A stretch of DNA of 64,000 nucleotides from Bradyrhizobium sp. S69 (GCF_009766005.1 NZ_LMUK01000046.1:441232-505231); one strand, 5' to 3'; shown: positions 53,193-62,647, counted from the stretch's first letter. Program-made: numbers and translations. Notes: generated by a model not told the origin, from the sequence alone.

Positions 53193-54095
53193 ATGCTGCA
53201 CAGTCGACTGCTCAATTACGTGGACGAGGTCGCGCGTACCGGATCGATCCGAAAGGCGGCGACCCATCTCAACGTCGCCGCGTCCGCCATCAGCCGGCAA
53301 ATCCTGGCGCTGGAAACCCAGTTGGGGACACCGATTTTTCAACGTCTGCCGAAAAAGCTGATCCTGACGGCGGCAGGCGAAGTGCTGATCGGTCACATCC
53401 GCCAAACCCTGAAGGAGTTGACCCGCGCGCAGACCAAGATCGAGGAATTGAAGGGGCTACGACGCGGCGAGATTACCGTGGCGATGATGAGCGGGCTGGC
53501 TTCCAACCTCGTTCCTGGAACCGTGAAACAATTTCGTCTCGCCAACCCGCGGGTGAAGCTGATCCTCACGCTTTATACCACCGGCGAAGAAATTCAGAAT
53601 GCGGTCGCGGGCGGCGAAGCCGATCTCGGGATCGGATTCGATTTCACCAAGGACAGCAATCTGAAAGTTCTTGCGCGCGCCGTGGGTAAGCTGGGCGCCG
53701 TCATGGCACCGAGCCATCCCCTTGCCAAACGCGCCAGCATCCGGCTCAGCGATTGCATGGACTATCCGCTCGTCGTGGCCGATACCAGCAGTGCGATCAG
53801 GCCTTATCTGGACGCCGCCTTCACCCGCGTCTCGCTCGACCTGCAACCCATCATCGAAACCAACGCCATCGAAATCATGCGGCACGCAGCGATTTTGGAA
53901 AACGGCATCACCTTCCTGACGCCGTTCGACATCGAGTTCGAGCGGCGCGCCGGAAGGCTGGTCTATGTTGCCGTTCGCGAACTATCCCAGGAGAACCAGG
54001 CATTGATGCTGATCGGCCACGAACGCGGCAGCAGCGCGATCGCAAGTGTGCTCGCAGAAATGCTCAAAATCATGATGCAGCAGGCCGCTTCCTAG
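53193..54095 (+). CDS. LysR-family regulator, proposed master regulator of the 41-54 kb locus
   Basis: 300 aa. HTH about residues 1-60 (MLHSRLLNYVDEVARTGSIR, KAATHLNVAASAISRQI); effector domain from about 90 (ITVAMMSGLASNLVPGTVK; PYLDAAFTR; ENGITFLTPFDIE). It stands next to operator copy 3. The only other full LysR gene in the window, at 17257, has a different operator. I therefore infer that this protein binds all three elements, represses its own gene and activates the three leftward operons in response to the pathway substrate. Confidence 0.9.
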   Translation: MLHSRLLNYVDEVARTGSIRKAATHLNVAASAISRQILALETQLGTPIFQRLPKKLILTAAGEVLIGHIRQTLKELTRAQTKIEELKGLRRGEITVAMMSGLASNLVPGTVKQFRLANPRVKLILTLYTTGEEIQNAVAGGEADLGIGFDFTKDSNLKVLARAVGKLGAVMAPSHPLAKRASIRLSDCMDYPLVVADTSSAIRPYLDAAFTRVSLDLQPIIETNAIEIMRHAAILENGITFLTPFDIEFERRAGRLVYVAVRELSQENQALMLIGHERGSSAIASVLAEMLKIMMQQAAS

Positions 54096-54112
54096 CGGCC
54101 CGAGCGCATCGC

Positions 54113-54913
54113 CTAGCTGTTGAAGCCGGCCGGAATGAACGCCGGGATATTCTGCTCGATGAACTGTTTGACTTCGGGCGACTTGAACACCTCGATGAAC
54201 GCCTTCAAGCGTGGATCGTCTTTCTTGTCCGGGCGGGCAGTGAAGCGCAGCACCAATCCATCGTCGACAGTCCGGTCGATCGCGAGCGCCGATTTCGGAT
54301 CACCGCCGGCCGGAATCAAATAGGTGATGTTGACCAGCGCGAGGGTGACGTCATCCAGCGAGCGATAGGTCTGCGCGGGGTCGAGTTCGATGATTTTGAG
54401 ATTCTTGGGATTATCGATGATGTCGAACTTGCTCACCGAAAAGCCCTTGCCCGGCGCAAGCTTGATCAAACCGGCCCGCTCCAGCAGAATCAATCCGCGC
54501 GCGCCATTCAACGGCTCGTTGGGAATGGCGACGCTATCGCCGGATTTGATTTCGTCGAGCTTCTTGATCTTTTTCGAAAATAGCCCGACCGGCGCGATCA
54601 CGCCGACATTGTCGACCTGGACGAGATTGAAGCCGTGCTGCTTGTTCTGAAGCGCCAGATAGGTCGCGTGCTGGAATAGATTGGCATCGACGTCGCCGCT
54701 GTTGACCACCTCGTTCAACGCCACCCAATCCGACAGCTCGACCACCTTGACGTCGATCCCCTTGTCCTTGGCGAGCTTGGCCGCAAACGACACCAGTTGC
54801 CCGACCGGACCGGCACTGGTGGCGATTTTTAGCGGCTGATCGGCGGCAGCTGCGGCCGTCAGTGCGAACAACAGGCTGGTGGCACCCACCAGCCTCGCAA
54901 GCGTCTTCATCAT
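54113..54913 (-). CDS. MetQ/NlpA-family substrate-binding protein (copy A)
   Basis: 266 aa. Signal peptide about 1-27 without a lipobox cysteine, so free in the periplasm. The core shows KIATSAGPVGQLVSFAAKLA, ELSDWVALNEVVNSGDVDAN, LFQHATYL and AIPNEPLNGARGLILLERAG, typical of MetQ. The start is uncertain among TTG 54922 and ATG 54913/54910. It lies 28 bp after metY on the same strand and so probably serves methionine-type sulfur uptake; the ATPase and permease must be those at 62655-64000 or elsewhere. Confidence 0.88.
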   Translation of the reverse strand: MMKTLARLVGATSLLFALTAAAAADQPLKIATSAGPVGQLVSFAAKLAKDKGIDVKVVELSDWVALNEVVNSGDVDANLFQHATYLALQNKQHGFNLVQVDNVGVIAPVGLFSKKIKKLDEIKSGDSVAIPNEPLNGARGLILLERAGLIKLAPGKGFSVSKFDIIDNPKNLKIIELDPAQTYRSLDDVTLALVNITYLIPAGGDPKSALAIDRTVDDGLVLRFTARPDKKDDPRLKAFIEVFKSPEVKQFIEQNIPAFIPAGFNS

Positions 54914-54941
54914 TGTCGTCAATCTTTCCTGGAGGTTGGGA

Positions 54942-56270
54942 TCAAGCGGCCTTCCGGGCGCTCTCGCCCCCGGATTCGGCCTTCGCGAGCGCCTGGGTCA
55001 GGTCGGCCAAGATGTCGTCGGGATGCTCGATGCCAACCGACAGGCGCACATAGCCGGGCGTCACCCCCGCCGCGAGCTGTTGTTCCGAATTGAGCTGTTG
55101 GTGCGTGGTCGATGCCGGATGGATCGCAAGCGAGCGCGCATCACCGATGTTGGCGACGTGATAGAACAGCTCGAGCGCATCGATGAACCTGCGTCCGGCC
55201 TCGACACCCCCTTTGAGTTCGAACCCCACCAGCCCGCCGAAGCCACCCTTGAGATAAGCGTCGGCGCGGCGCCGGTTCTCCCCGCTTTGCAGGCCGGGGA
55301 AGATCACATGCGAAATCGAGGGATGGCTGGAGAGGAAATTCGCCACCTTGATCGCATTTTCGTTGTGCTGCCGTATTCGCAGCGGCAGCGTCTCGATGCC
55401 CTGGATGAACTGGAAGGCGTTCTGCGGAGCGATCGCCGCACCAAGATCGCGCAACAGCTTGACCCGCGCACGAAGGATGTAGGCAATCGGGCCGAATGGC
55501 TTGGCGGCTTCGGTCCAGACCGCGCCGTGATAGGCGTCGTCCGGCTGGGTCAGCAGCGGGAAGCGCGATCCGTGCGCCTCCCAGTCGAAATTGCCGCCGT
55601 CGATGATCGCGCCGCCGATCGAGGTGCCGTGTCCGCCGATATATTTGGTCGTGGAATAGACGACGATCGCGGCGCCATGCTCGAACGGACGCGCGATCAG
55701 CGGCGCAGCGGTGTTGTCGAGGATCAGTGGCACGCCGAGAGAGCGGCCGATATCCGCGACCTCCTTGATCGGAAAGACATTGAGCTTCGGGTTCGGCAGC
55801 GTCTCGGCATAATACGCACGCGTCTTCGCATCGGTGGCGCGGCGGAAGTTTTCGGGATCTGAGGGATCGACGAAGCGGACTTCGATGCCGAACTGCTTCA
55901 GCGTGTGCGAGAACAACGTCCAGGTGCCGCCATAGAGATCGGTCGATGAGACGACATTGTCGCCGGCCTGCGCGAGGTTGAAGATGGCAAACGCCGAGGC
56001 GGTCTGGCCCGAGGCCAGCGCGAGCGCGCCGACGCCGCCCTCGATTGCCGCAAGTCTCTCTTCAAAGGCGTCCTGGGTGGGATTCTTGATCCGTGTGTAG
56101 ATCTGCCCGATCGCTTCCAACGCAAACAGCCGCGACGCATGATCAGCGTTCTGGAACTGGTAGGAGGTCGTTTGGTAGATCGGCACGGCCACCGCGCCCG
56201 TCGTCGGATCGGCGCGGTAGGAGCCGCCATGCAAGGCAAGCGTCTCGACGTTCTTTGTTTCGACAGGCAT
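54942..56270 (-). CDS. metY: O-acetylhomoserine sulfhydrylase (aminocarboxypropyltransferase)
   Basis: 442 aa. PLP-binding lysine K209 in YSTTKYIGGHG and D185 in LILDNTAAP; LHGGSYRADPTTGAVAVPIY and GQTASAFAIFNLA complete the MetY pattern, with the long C-terminal block typical of MetY rather than MetB/MetC. It makes homocysteine from O-acetylhomoserine and sulfide, or methionine from methanethiol. ATG 56270 has GGGAG 7 nt upstream. The neighbouring MetQ and monooxygenases suggest use of sulfide or thiols freed from organosulfur compounds. Confidence 0.9.
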   Translation of the reverse strand: MPVETKNVETLALHGGSYRADPTTGAVAVPIYQTTSYQFQNADHASRLFALEAIGQIYTRIKNPTQDAFEERLAAIEGGVGALALASGQTASAFAIFNLAQAGDNVVSSTDLYGGTWTLFSHTLKQFGIEVRFVDPSDPENFRRATDAKTRAYYAETLPNPKLNVFPIKEVADIGRSLGVPLILDNTAAPLIARPFEHGAAIVVYSTTKYIGGHGTSIGGAIIDGGNFDWEAHGSRFPLLTQPDDAYHGAVWTEAAKPFGPIAYILRARVKLLRDLGAAIAPQNAFQFIQGIETLPLRIRQHNENAIKVANFLSSHPSISHVIFPGLQSGENRRRADAYLKGGFGGLVGFELKGGVEAGRRFIDALELFYHVANIGDARSLAIHPASTTHQQLNSEQQLAAGVTPGYVRLSVGIEHPDDILADLTQALAKAESGGESARKAA

Positions 56271-56730
56271 TTGCAATCTCCCTTTGATTGTCCAAACTAC
56301 GCGCAGCCTGATCCGGCATCGCTCGATCCGTTGCGCGCCCGGACCATCAACATCAAAATGATGCTTGTCGATTTCGGCGCTGTCGAGCCATCTGGAAAAA
56401 TAGCGATGCGCGTGCTGTCGCGCGGTCTCATCGCACCCGGATTATTTTGGAATGCCGCGCAATCGGAGTTTATTTGTTTCGACGACAACGACGTCGGCCA
56501 TCGGCAATCCGACGCACCTTACGCGATCGAATAACGACGCTCGTAAGAGCACTACGGTGCTTCGTACCATCGTAATCTAACGAACAGCGAAACGCTGCTA
56601 CGACCGAACTAAAATGCAGCAGGATTCGCATATCCGCCGCTCGATTTGGAAATAAAGTCACTTTGAGAAAAGTGCTAAACACGCCCGCGGCACGAACAAC
56701 CTGAATCGCAACTCCTGTCGGGAACCAATC
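56271..56730. other. Divergent gap between metY and LLM monooxygenase
   Basis: 460 bp. I searched for a SAM-II-type or other methionine-linked riboswitch on the minus strand before metY and see none. A short plus-strand frame up to 56534 has no family similarity. Promoters of both genes should lie here. Confidence 0.5.
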
Positions 56731-58143
56731 ATGGCGCGACCACGAGAACTCCGCTTCAATGCGTTCAACATGACCGCGCCCAGCCACAACTGGGCCGGCC
56801 TGTGGTCGCATCCGCGCGATGCATCGATCAACTACAACACCCTCGACTACTGGGTCGACTACGCCCGAACGGCGGAGCGCGGGTTGCTCGATGGCATCTT
56901 CCTTGCCGATGTCTTCGGGGTCTACGATGTCTATGGCAGCAGTCCCGATACCGCGGTAGCGCACGCGGTCCAGCTCCCCAATGCCGAGCCGACGTTGATC
57001 GTCTCCGCCATGGCGCTGGTCACCAAACATCTCGGGTTCGGCGTCACGTCGAATCTGTCGTTCGAACATCCCTATCAATTCGCGCGGCGCTTCTCGACAC
57101 TGGATCATCTGACGCAGGGCCGGATCGGCTGGAATATCGTCACCGGATATCTCGACAGCGGCGCGCGCGGGATGGGCTTTGCGGCAGGCCGCGCCCATGA
57201 CGAGCGCTATGATGCGGCGGACGATTTTCTCACCGCCGCCTACAAATTATGGGAAGGCAGTTGGGAAGACGGTGCTATCAGGCGCGATCGGCAGGGCCGC
57301 CTGTTCACCGACCCCGCGAAGGTTCACGCGGTCCACCACCATAGCCCGCATTATCGGGTCGACGGCATTCATCTGGCCGAGCCATCCCCGCAGCGGACGC
57401 CGTTGTTGTACCAGGCCGGAACCTCGAAGCGCGGCAGGGCCTTCGCCGCCCGGCATGCGGAAGCCATCTTCCTCAACGGCCAGACCAAACCGATCCTCGC
57501 CGACACGGTACGCGAGATCAGGAGCGCGGCCAAAGCGGCGGGCCGCGACCCCTACGACATCAGACTGTTTGCCGGCGCCACCGTCATCGTCGCGCCCACG
57601 CGAGCCGAAGCCAACGACATTCTCGAGGACTACAGCCAGTATGTCGATCGAGACGGGCAACTCGCTCTGCTCTCCGGTTGGACCGGCATCGATTTTTCGA
57701 CCTACCGCCCCGACCAGGCCGTGCAATATGTCGAGAGCAATGCGATCCAATCGATGGTCGAGAATTTCACGCTGCGGAGCGATCAGCCGGTGCGGATCGG
57801 AGACCTGGCTACGCTAAGCCGCGTCGGGGCACGTTCGCCCTTCGTGGTCGGTTCGCCCCAGGACGTGGCCCACGAGTTGATCGCCTGGGCGGATGAGACC
57901 GACGTCGATGGCTTCAATCTGTTCCGCCTGGTGGTGCCGGAATCGCTGAATGCCTTCGTTGATCTGGTGATCCCCGAACTGCAATCGCGCGGCGTCTACA
58001 AGACGGCCTACCGTGAGGGCACGCTGCGCGAGAAGCTGTTTCCGGGACGTGGCCCGTTGCTGCACTCGACGCATCCGGGCGCGAGTTTCCGCCGCGGCGC
58101 TCCGCCCGCAACGAACGCTGTTCGATCCGACGCGGCCGAATAG
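56731..58143 (+). CDS. LLM-class flavin-dependent monooxygenase (NtaA/SnaA/DszA family)
   Basis: 470 aa. RELRFNAFNMTAPSHNWAGL at the start, then ERGLLDGIFLADVFGVYDVY, GFGVTSNLSFEHPYQFARRF, LTQGRIGWNIVTGYLDSGAR and LLYQAGTSKRGRAFAARHAE give the FMNH2-dependent group II pattern. Many relatives cleave C-S or C-N bonds. It is about as long as, and clearly similar to, the enzyme at 61232-62647. No flavin reductase is adjacent. It is convergent to MetQ copy B. Confidence 0.9.
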   Translation: MARPRELRFNAFNMTAPSHNWAGLWSHPRDASINYNTLDYWVDYARTAERGLLDGIFLADVFGVYDVYGSSPDTAVAHAVQLPNAEPTLIVSAMALVTKHLGFGVTSNLSFEHPYQFARRFSTLDHLTQGRIGWNIVTGYLDSGARGMGFAAGRAHDERYDAADDFLTAAYKLWEGSWEDGAIRRDRQGRLFTDPAKVHAVHHHSPHYRVDGIHLAEPSPQRTPLLYQAGTSKRGRAFAARHAEAIFLNGQTKPILADTVREIRSAAKAAGRDPYDIRLFAGATVIVAPTRAEANDILEDYSQYVDRDGQLALLSGWTGIDFSTYRPDQAVQYVESNAIQSMVENFTLRSDQPVRIGDLATLSRVGARSPFVVGSPQDVAHELIAWADETDVDGFNLFRLVVPESLNAFVDLVIPELQSRGVYKTAYREGTLREKLFPGRGPLLHSTHPGASFRRGAPPATNAVRSDAAE

Positions 58144-58167
58144 CGCAGGCGCGAACCAACAGAGCCG

Positions 58168-58944
58168 TCACCAAGTCGCAATATAGGTGCCTTTAAAACG
58201 GGTCTCGATGAAGCTCCTCACCTGATCCGAGTGATAGGCGTCAATGAGCCCTTTCACCCAGGGCTTGTCCTTGTCCTCCTCACGCACCGCGAGAATATTG
58301 ACCCATGGTCCATCTGCGCTCTCGCGCGCAAGGGCGTCGGTCGCGGGGTTAAGGCCGGCCTGTACCGCGTAGTTGTTGTTGATCGACACCAGGTCGACAT
58401 CTTGCAGGGAGCGCGGCAACTGCGCGGCGTCGAGCTCGACAAAACGTAATTTCTTCGGATTGTCGGTGATATCGGCAATGGTCGAGGCGACATTGCTGGG
58501 GTCTTTCAGCTTGATTAGCCCATGTAGGGCAAGGATCATCAATCCGCGCGCGCCATTTGACGGATCGTTGGCGATGGCAACGCGCGCGCCCTCGGGCAGA
58601 TCGGCCAGCTTCTTGTATTTCTGCGAATAGACGCCTTGCGGCGAGGCGACGGTGGTGACGACTTTGACGATTTTCCAGCCGGTCTTGGAGATCTGGTTCT
58701 TGAGATAAGGCTCGTGCTGAAATGAATTCGCCTCGATATCCCCGAGCGCGAGCGCCTGGTTCGGGACGACGTAATCGGTGAATTCGACGACCTTGACGTC
58801 AATCCCCCGCTCGGCCGCCACCTTCTTGACGACGTCCATGATCTCGGCATGTGGACCAGCCGTGACGCCGACCCGGATGGTCTCCGCCCGCGCCGCGCCA
58901 GCCAGCAAGACAACCGTCGCAACTAATCCAATCAAGATACGCAT
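58168..58944 (-). CDS. MetQ/NlpA-family substrate-binding protein (copy B)
   Basis: 258 aa. Signal peptide about 1-20 (GAARA), no lipobox Cys. Core blocks TAGPHAEIMDVVKKVAAERG, EFTDYVVPNQALALGDIEAN and IANDPSNGARGLMILALHG. ATG 58944 has GGAGA 5 nt upstream. It stands alone between the convergent LLM gene and the divergent SsuA gene, so it needs the MetNI system coded elsewhere. Confidence 0.88.
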   Translation of the reverse strand: MRILIGLVATVVLLAGAARAETIRVGVTAGPHAEIMDVVKKVAAERGIDVKVVEFTDYVVPNQALALGDIEANSFQHEPYLKNQISKTGWKIVKVVTTVASPQGVYSQKYKKLADLPEGARVAIANDPSNGARGLMILALHGLIKLKDPSNVASTIADITDNPKKLRFVELDAAQLPRSLQDVDLVSINNNYAVQAGLNPATDALARESADGPWVNILAVREEDKDKPWVKGLIDAYHSDQVRSFIETRFKGTYIATW

Positions 58945-59343
58945 GAAGCTCTCCAACGCACAAAGGTAACGGAGGTACGCTTGGCACTGATGGTTCCCGG
59001 CTTCAATCGCTTGCGCAACAAAACGACGAAACGGCTGCGTTCGCCTGATGTCGAGACGTAACGTCTAGCTTTGCCGGCGGGACGATATTTCTATTCCCCT
59101 TCGGGCCGGCTCCCCATTTGGACGGTTACCGTCGGACCGACTGCCAGGTGAATCACGAATGCGCTAACGCCGACGACATGCCGCGGAAATACGGTTCTCA
59201 TATTCCCGTCGCACGGAGAATTTTCGACTAAGCTCGGTGAAATCTCCGCCATTGCCAATCGCGCACGCTTCCCTGCAAATCCAGCCTGGGCACGACCCGC
59301 AATAGGTGACATTTGTCCGCTATCCTGAATCGGAACGATTAGA
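58945..59343. other. Divergent gap between MetQ copy B and SsuA genes
   Basis: 399 bp without a recognisable gene. A perfect small palindrome AGACG-TAA-CGTCT at 59054-59066 may be an operator, but nothing ties it to a regulator here. Confidence 0.4.
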
Positions 59344-60342
59344 ATGTTGATCTCGCCCAAGCCTTCTCCGGGCTCTTCCCGGATTGCATCCGTCACGCGC
59401 CGCTTCGCGCTCGGCATCATCGGTTTCTTGGCTGCGGTCACGCTCGCGCAACCCGCCACCGCCGACGAGGTGCGTATCGGCTATCAGAAATCCTCGACGC
59501 TGACGGCGATTCTCAAGGCCAATGGTGAACTGGAAAAGGCGCTGGCTCCGCTCGGGGTAACGATCTCCTGGCACGAATTCAGCAGCGGCCTCCCGCTGCT
59601 GGAAGCGATCAATATCAGAAGCATCGATTTCAGCGCCGACGTCGCCGACACCGTACCAATTTTTGCACAAGCCGCCGGAGCCAAACTCGCTTATGTCGCC
59701 GAGGAAGCGGCCTCACCGTCCGCGCAGGCCATCCTGGTGCCGCAGGCTTCACCGGTCAAAACCCTGGCCGACCTCAAGGGCAGGAAAGTCGCGGTCACCA
59801 AGGGCGCCGGCAGCCACTTCCTGCTGCTGGCCGCTCTGGCGAAGGCGGGCCTGAGCTTCAAGGACATCACGCCGGCCTATCTGACGCCCGCCGACGGCCG
59901 GGCGGCATTTGTCAGCAACAATGTCGATGCCTGGGTTGCCTGGGATCCATTTCTCACCAGCGCCAGCCGCCAGTCCGATACGCGTGTCCTGGCGGACGGG
60001 AGCAACGGTCTTGCCAGCTACAAGCGCTATTATGTGGCGTCAGCCGATTTCGCGGATCGGCATGGCGATGTGCTGAACGTCATTTTTGACAAGCTCGCGG
60101 AGACCGGAAAATGGGTCAAAACCCATCCCCAAGACGCGGCAACCTTGCTCGCCGGCCTGTGGGGCATCGATGCTGCGACGGTCGAGGAAGCCAATAGTCA
60201 TCGGTCCTATCAGGTCGGCGCCGTCACCGCGCCCGGCCTGTCGGAGCAGCAGCGTATCGCGGATGCCTTCCTGGCCGAAGCCCTGATCCCAAAGAAGGTC
60301 GATACAACAGCCGTGAAAATCTGGTCGCCAAAGGGCTCGTAA
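59344..60342 (+). CDS. Aliphatic sulfonate-type substrate-binding protein (SsuA-like)
   Basis: 332 aa. Signal peptide about 1-41 (QPATA). Mature start VRIGYQKSSTLTAILKANGE and the blocks SGLPLLEAINIRSIDFSADV, KGAGSHFLLLAALAKAGL and WVAWDPFLT match SsuA, the periplasmic binding protein for alkanesulfonates. No SsuB, SsuC or SsuD gene is adjacent, although an LLM monooxygenase of another subgroup lies nearby. It is convergent to MetQ copy C with only 8 bp between stops. Confidence 0.88.
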   Translation: MLISPKPSPGSSRIASVTRRFALGIIGFLAAVTLAQPATADEVRIGYQKSSTLTAILKANGELEKALAPLGVTISWHEFSSGLPLLEAINIRSIDFSADVADTVPIFAQAAGAKLAYVAEEAASPSAQAILVPQASPVKTLADLKGRKVAVTKGAGSHFLLLAALAKAGLSFKDITPAYLTPADGRAAFVSNNVDAWVAWDPFLTSASRQSDTRVLADGSNGLASYKRYYVASADFADRHGDVLNVIFDKLAETGKWVKTHPQDAATLLAGLWGIDAATVEEANSHRSYQVGAVTAPGLSEQQRIADAFLAEALIPKKVDTTAVKIWSPKGS

Positions 60343-60350
60343 CCCTGGCT

Positions 60351-61178
60351 TCACCAGACCGGCACAAAGAAGCGGCCATATTTCTTGGTGATGTAGTCCT
60401 TGACCTCCTGCGAGCGGTAGATCGAAACGAATCGTAGCAGGCGAGGATCGTCCTTCCTGTCGGTTCGCGCCACGAACTGGAGCGCGTAGCGCGGATCGCC
60501 GAAGCCGTCCTCCGCCAGCAGGCTCTCGGGATTGCCGCCCGAGGCAATCAGATAGCTGATGCTGACCTGCGCTAACTCGACATCATCGAGTGCCCGGGGC
60601 AGTTGCGGCGCCTCGATCTCCAGGAATTTCAGCTTCTTCGGATTCTCCACGATGTCGCGGACATTGGCCTTTTCGCCCGCGCCCTCGCGCAGCTTGATCA
60701 AACCGGCCTTCTCGAACAGCAAAAGCCCGCGCGCCTCGTTGACCGGATCGCTGGCGACCGCCACCGTCGAACCCGGACGAACCTCTTCCAGCTTGGCGAT
60801 CTTCTTTGAATAGAGGCCGACAGGCAGCACATATGTCGGCGCAATCGGACTGAAATTGTAACCGCGCGCTTCGATAGCGTTGTTGAGGAAAGGAATATGC
60901 TGAAACAGATTGGCGTCGATATCGCCGCTCTGCAGCGCCTCGTTCGGCGTGACCCAATCCGAGAATTCGACGATCTTGACATCGAGCCCCTGTTCCTTGG
61001 CTCGGGCCGCGGCAAACTGGACGATTTCGGCAATCGGGCCGCTCGACGTCCCGATCTTCAGTGGCTCGGCGGCCCTGACCGGCGACACCGCCGCGTGCCC
61101 GAGCGCGAACAGAAGACTTGCCATCATGGCCGAAAGCAGGCCGCGTCGATGATAGCTTGCGCCGGTATTGCTGCTCAT
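60351..61178 (-). CDS. MetQ/NlpA-family substrate-binding protein (copy C)
   Basis: 275 aa. Signal peptide with HRRGLLSAMMASLLFALG, cut near residue 37 (VRAAEP), no lipobox Cys. Core blocks IGTSSGPIAEIVQFAAARAK, EFSDWVTPNEALQSGDIDAN, LFQHIPFL and ASDPVNEARGLLLFEKAG. ATG 61178 follows GAGGGGG by about 6 nt. It is the downstream gene of the MetN-MetI-LLM-MetQ operon and thus the cognate binding protein of that importer. Confidence 0.9.
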   Translation of the reverse strand: MSSNTGASYHRRGLLSAMMASLLFALGHAAVSPVRAAEPLKIGTSSGPIAEIVQFAAARAKEQGLDVKIVEFSDWVTPNEALQSGDIDANLFQHIPFLNNAIEARGYNFSPIAPTYVLPVGLYSKKIAKLEEVRPGSTVAVASDPVNEARGLLLFEKAGLIKLREGAGEKANVRDIVENPKKLKFLEIEAPQLPRALDDVELAQVSISYLIASGGNPESLLAEDGFGDPRYALQFVARTDRKDDPRLLRFVSIYRSQEVKDYITKKYGRFFVPVW

Positions 61179-61231
61179 CTCTATCCCCCTCAAGCTTTCA
61201 TTCCGTAGGCATCGCCTGGTTAAACCGCTGG

Positions 61232-62647
61232 CTACAAAACCGTGACCGGTACGGAAGTTTGATCTGATACATCGTCCCTCACCGTCCGATGCCGATGCGA
61301 CGCCCCGATATGTGAATCCTGCAGGCGGCCGGATGCACCCCCGAACAGCTTTTGCCGCAGCGTTCCCTCGCGGTACGCGGTCTTGTACACACCGCGCTCC
61401 TGTAGGATCGGAACGACCAGATCGACAAAATCCTCCAGCCCTTCCGGCGTCACCACACGGCTGAGGTTGAAGCCGTCGATACCGGTCTCTTCAACCCAGC
61501 CCTGCATCTCATCGGCAACCTCCTCCGCCGAGCCGACAAAGGGCATGGTCCGGCTACCGAGCCCCATCTGGCCGAGCAGCTTGCGCAACGTCCATTGCTC
61601 GCTGCTGCGGGTGGTCACCGCTTCCAGGATCGATTGCATGGAGTTGGTCTGCTCATGCCGGAGCGGCGCGTCGAGGTCTTCCTTGGCGTAGTCGATCCCC
61701 ACCGAACTCGCGAAATGCGCCAACGCGCCTTCGACGCTGCCATACGCCCTGTAATCGGCGAACTTCTCCTCGGCTTCCTTGCGCGTCCTGCCCACGACAA
61801 AGGAGCGGCTCAGAAAGATCACGATATCCTCGGCGTTGCGGCCGTTTCGGACCGCCTGCGCCCGCGTATCCCTGGCGATGGCGCGGACGTTCTCCTTGGT
61901 CGACGTCGAGAAGAACACGCATTCGGCATGCTTTGCGGCAAATGCGCGGCCGCGCGTCGATACGCCGGCCTGAAACAGCACCGGCGTCCGCTGCAGCGAG
62001 GGTTCGCTCAGATGGATGGCATTAACCCGATGCCGCCGGCCGACATGGTTGATCGCATGTATCTTTGCCGGATCCGCGTAAAGCCTGTTGGTCCGATCCG
62101 CGATGACCGCGTCGTCCTCCCAGCTTCCTTCGAGCAGCTTGTAAATGACCTCCATATACTCGTCCGCCAGATCGTAGCGGTCGTCATGTTCGATCTGCCG
62201 ATCGAGCCCCATCGCCCGCGCGGCGCTGTCGAGATAACCGGTCACGATATTCCAGCCCATTCGCCCCTTGGTGAGATGATCGAGGGTCGAGAGCCTGCGG
62301 GCAAACAGATAAGGCGGTTCGTAAGTCGCATTCGAGGTAACGCCGAAGCCGATATTCTTTGTTACCGCCGCCATGACGGGAACGACCAGCAGCGGATCGT
62401 TGATCGGAACCTGGACCGCGTTGCGGATCGAGGCGGCCGGCGAAGCGCCATAGACATCGTAGACGCCGATAATATCAGCCAGGAAAATCGCGTCGAACAG
62501 CCCGCGCTCGGCGGTGCGCGCGAGATTCTGCCAGTATTCGATATCGGTGTAGCGCGGCGACTGATCGCGCGGATGCGTCCACATGCCATGCTGGATATGG
62601 CCGACACTGTTCATGTCGAATGCGTTGAGGCGGATTTCCCTGGGCAT
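61232..62647 (-). CDS. LLM-class flavin-dependent monooxygenase within the MetNIQ operon
   Basis: 471 aa. PREIRLNAFDMNSVGHIQHG at the start, then ERGLFDAIFLADIIGVYDVY, GFGVTSNATYEPPYLFARRL, LTKGRMGWNIVTGYLDSAAR and VLFQAGVSTRGRAFAAKHAE. It is a paralogue of the enzyme at 56731. It begins 7 bp after the metI stop and 53 bp before the MetQ gene, so the enzyme is built into the transport operon. It probably oxidises the imported organosulfur compound with FMNH2. The frame extends upstream of 62647 over metI; the ATG at 62647 fits the paralogue's start. Confidence 0.9.
   Translation of the reverse strand: MPREIRLNAFDMNSVGHIQHGMWTHPRDQSPRYTDIEYWQNLARTAERGLFDAIFLADIIGVYDVYGASPAASIRNAVQVPINDPLLVVPVMAAVTKNIGFGVTSNATYEPPYLFARRLSTLDHLTKGRMGWNIVTGYLDSAARAMGLDRQIEHDDRYDLADEYMEVIYKLLEGSWEDDAVIADRTNRLYADPAKIHAINHVGRRHRVNAIHLSEPSLQRTPVLFQAGVSTRGRAFAAKHAECVFFSTSTKENVRAIARDTRAQAVRNGRNAEDIVIFLSRSFVVGRTRKEAEEKFADYRAYGSVEGALAHFASSVGIDYAKEDLDAPLRHEQTNSMQSILEAVTTRSSEQWTLRKLLGQMGLGSRTMPFVGSAEEVADEMQGWVEETGIDGFNLSRVVTPEGLEDFVDLVVPILQERGVYKTAYREGTLRQKLFGGASGRLQDSHIGASHRHRTVRDDVSDQTSVPVTVL

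Noticed and set aside
56271..56500. SAM-II or other methionine riboswitch before metY
   Set aside because: Expected because of metY in an alphaproteobacterium, but the conserved loop and pseudoknot sequences are absent.
59054..59066. AGACG-TAA-CGTCT palindrome as a sulfur-regulator site
   Set aside because: It occurs once, is short, and no regulator gene or second copy supports it.
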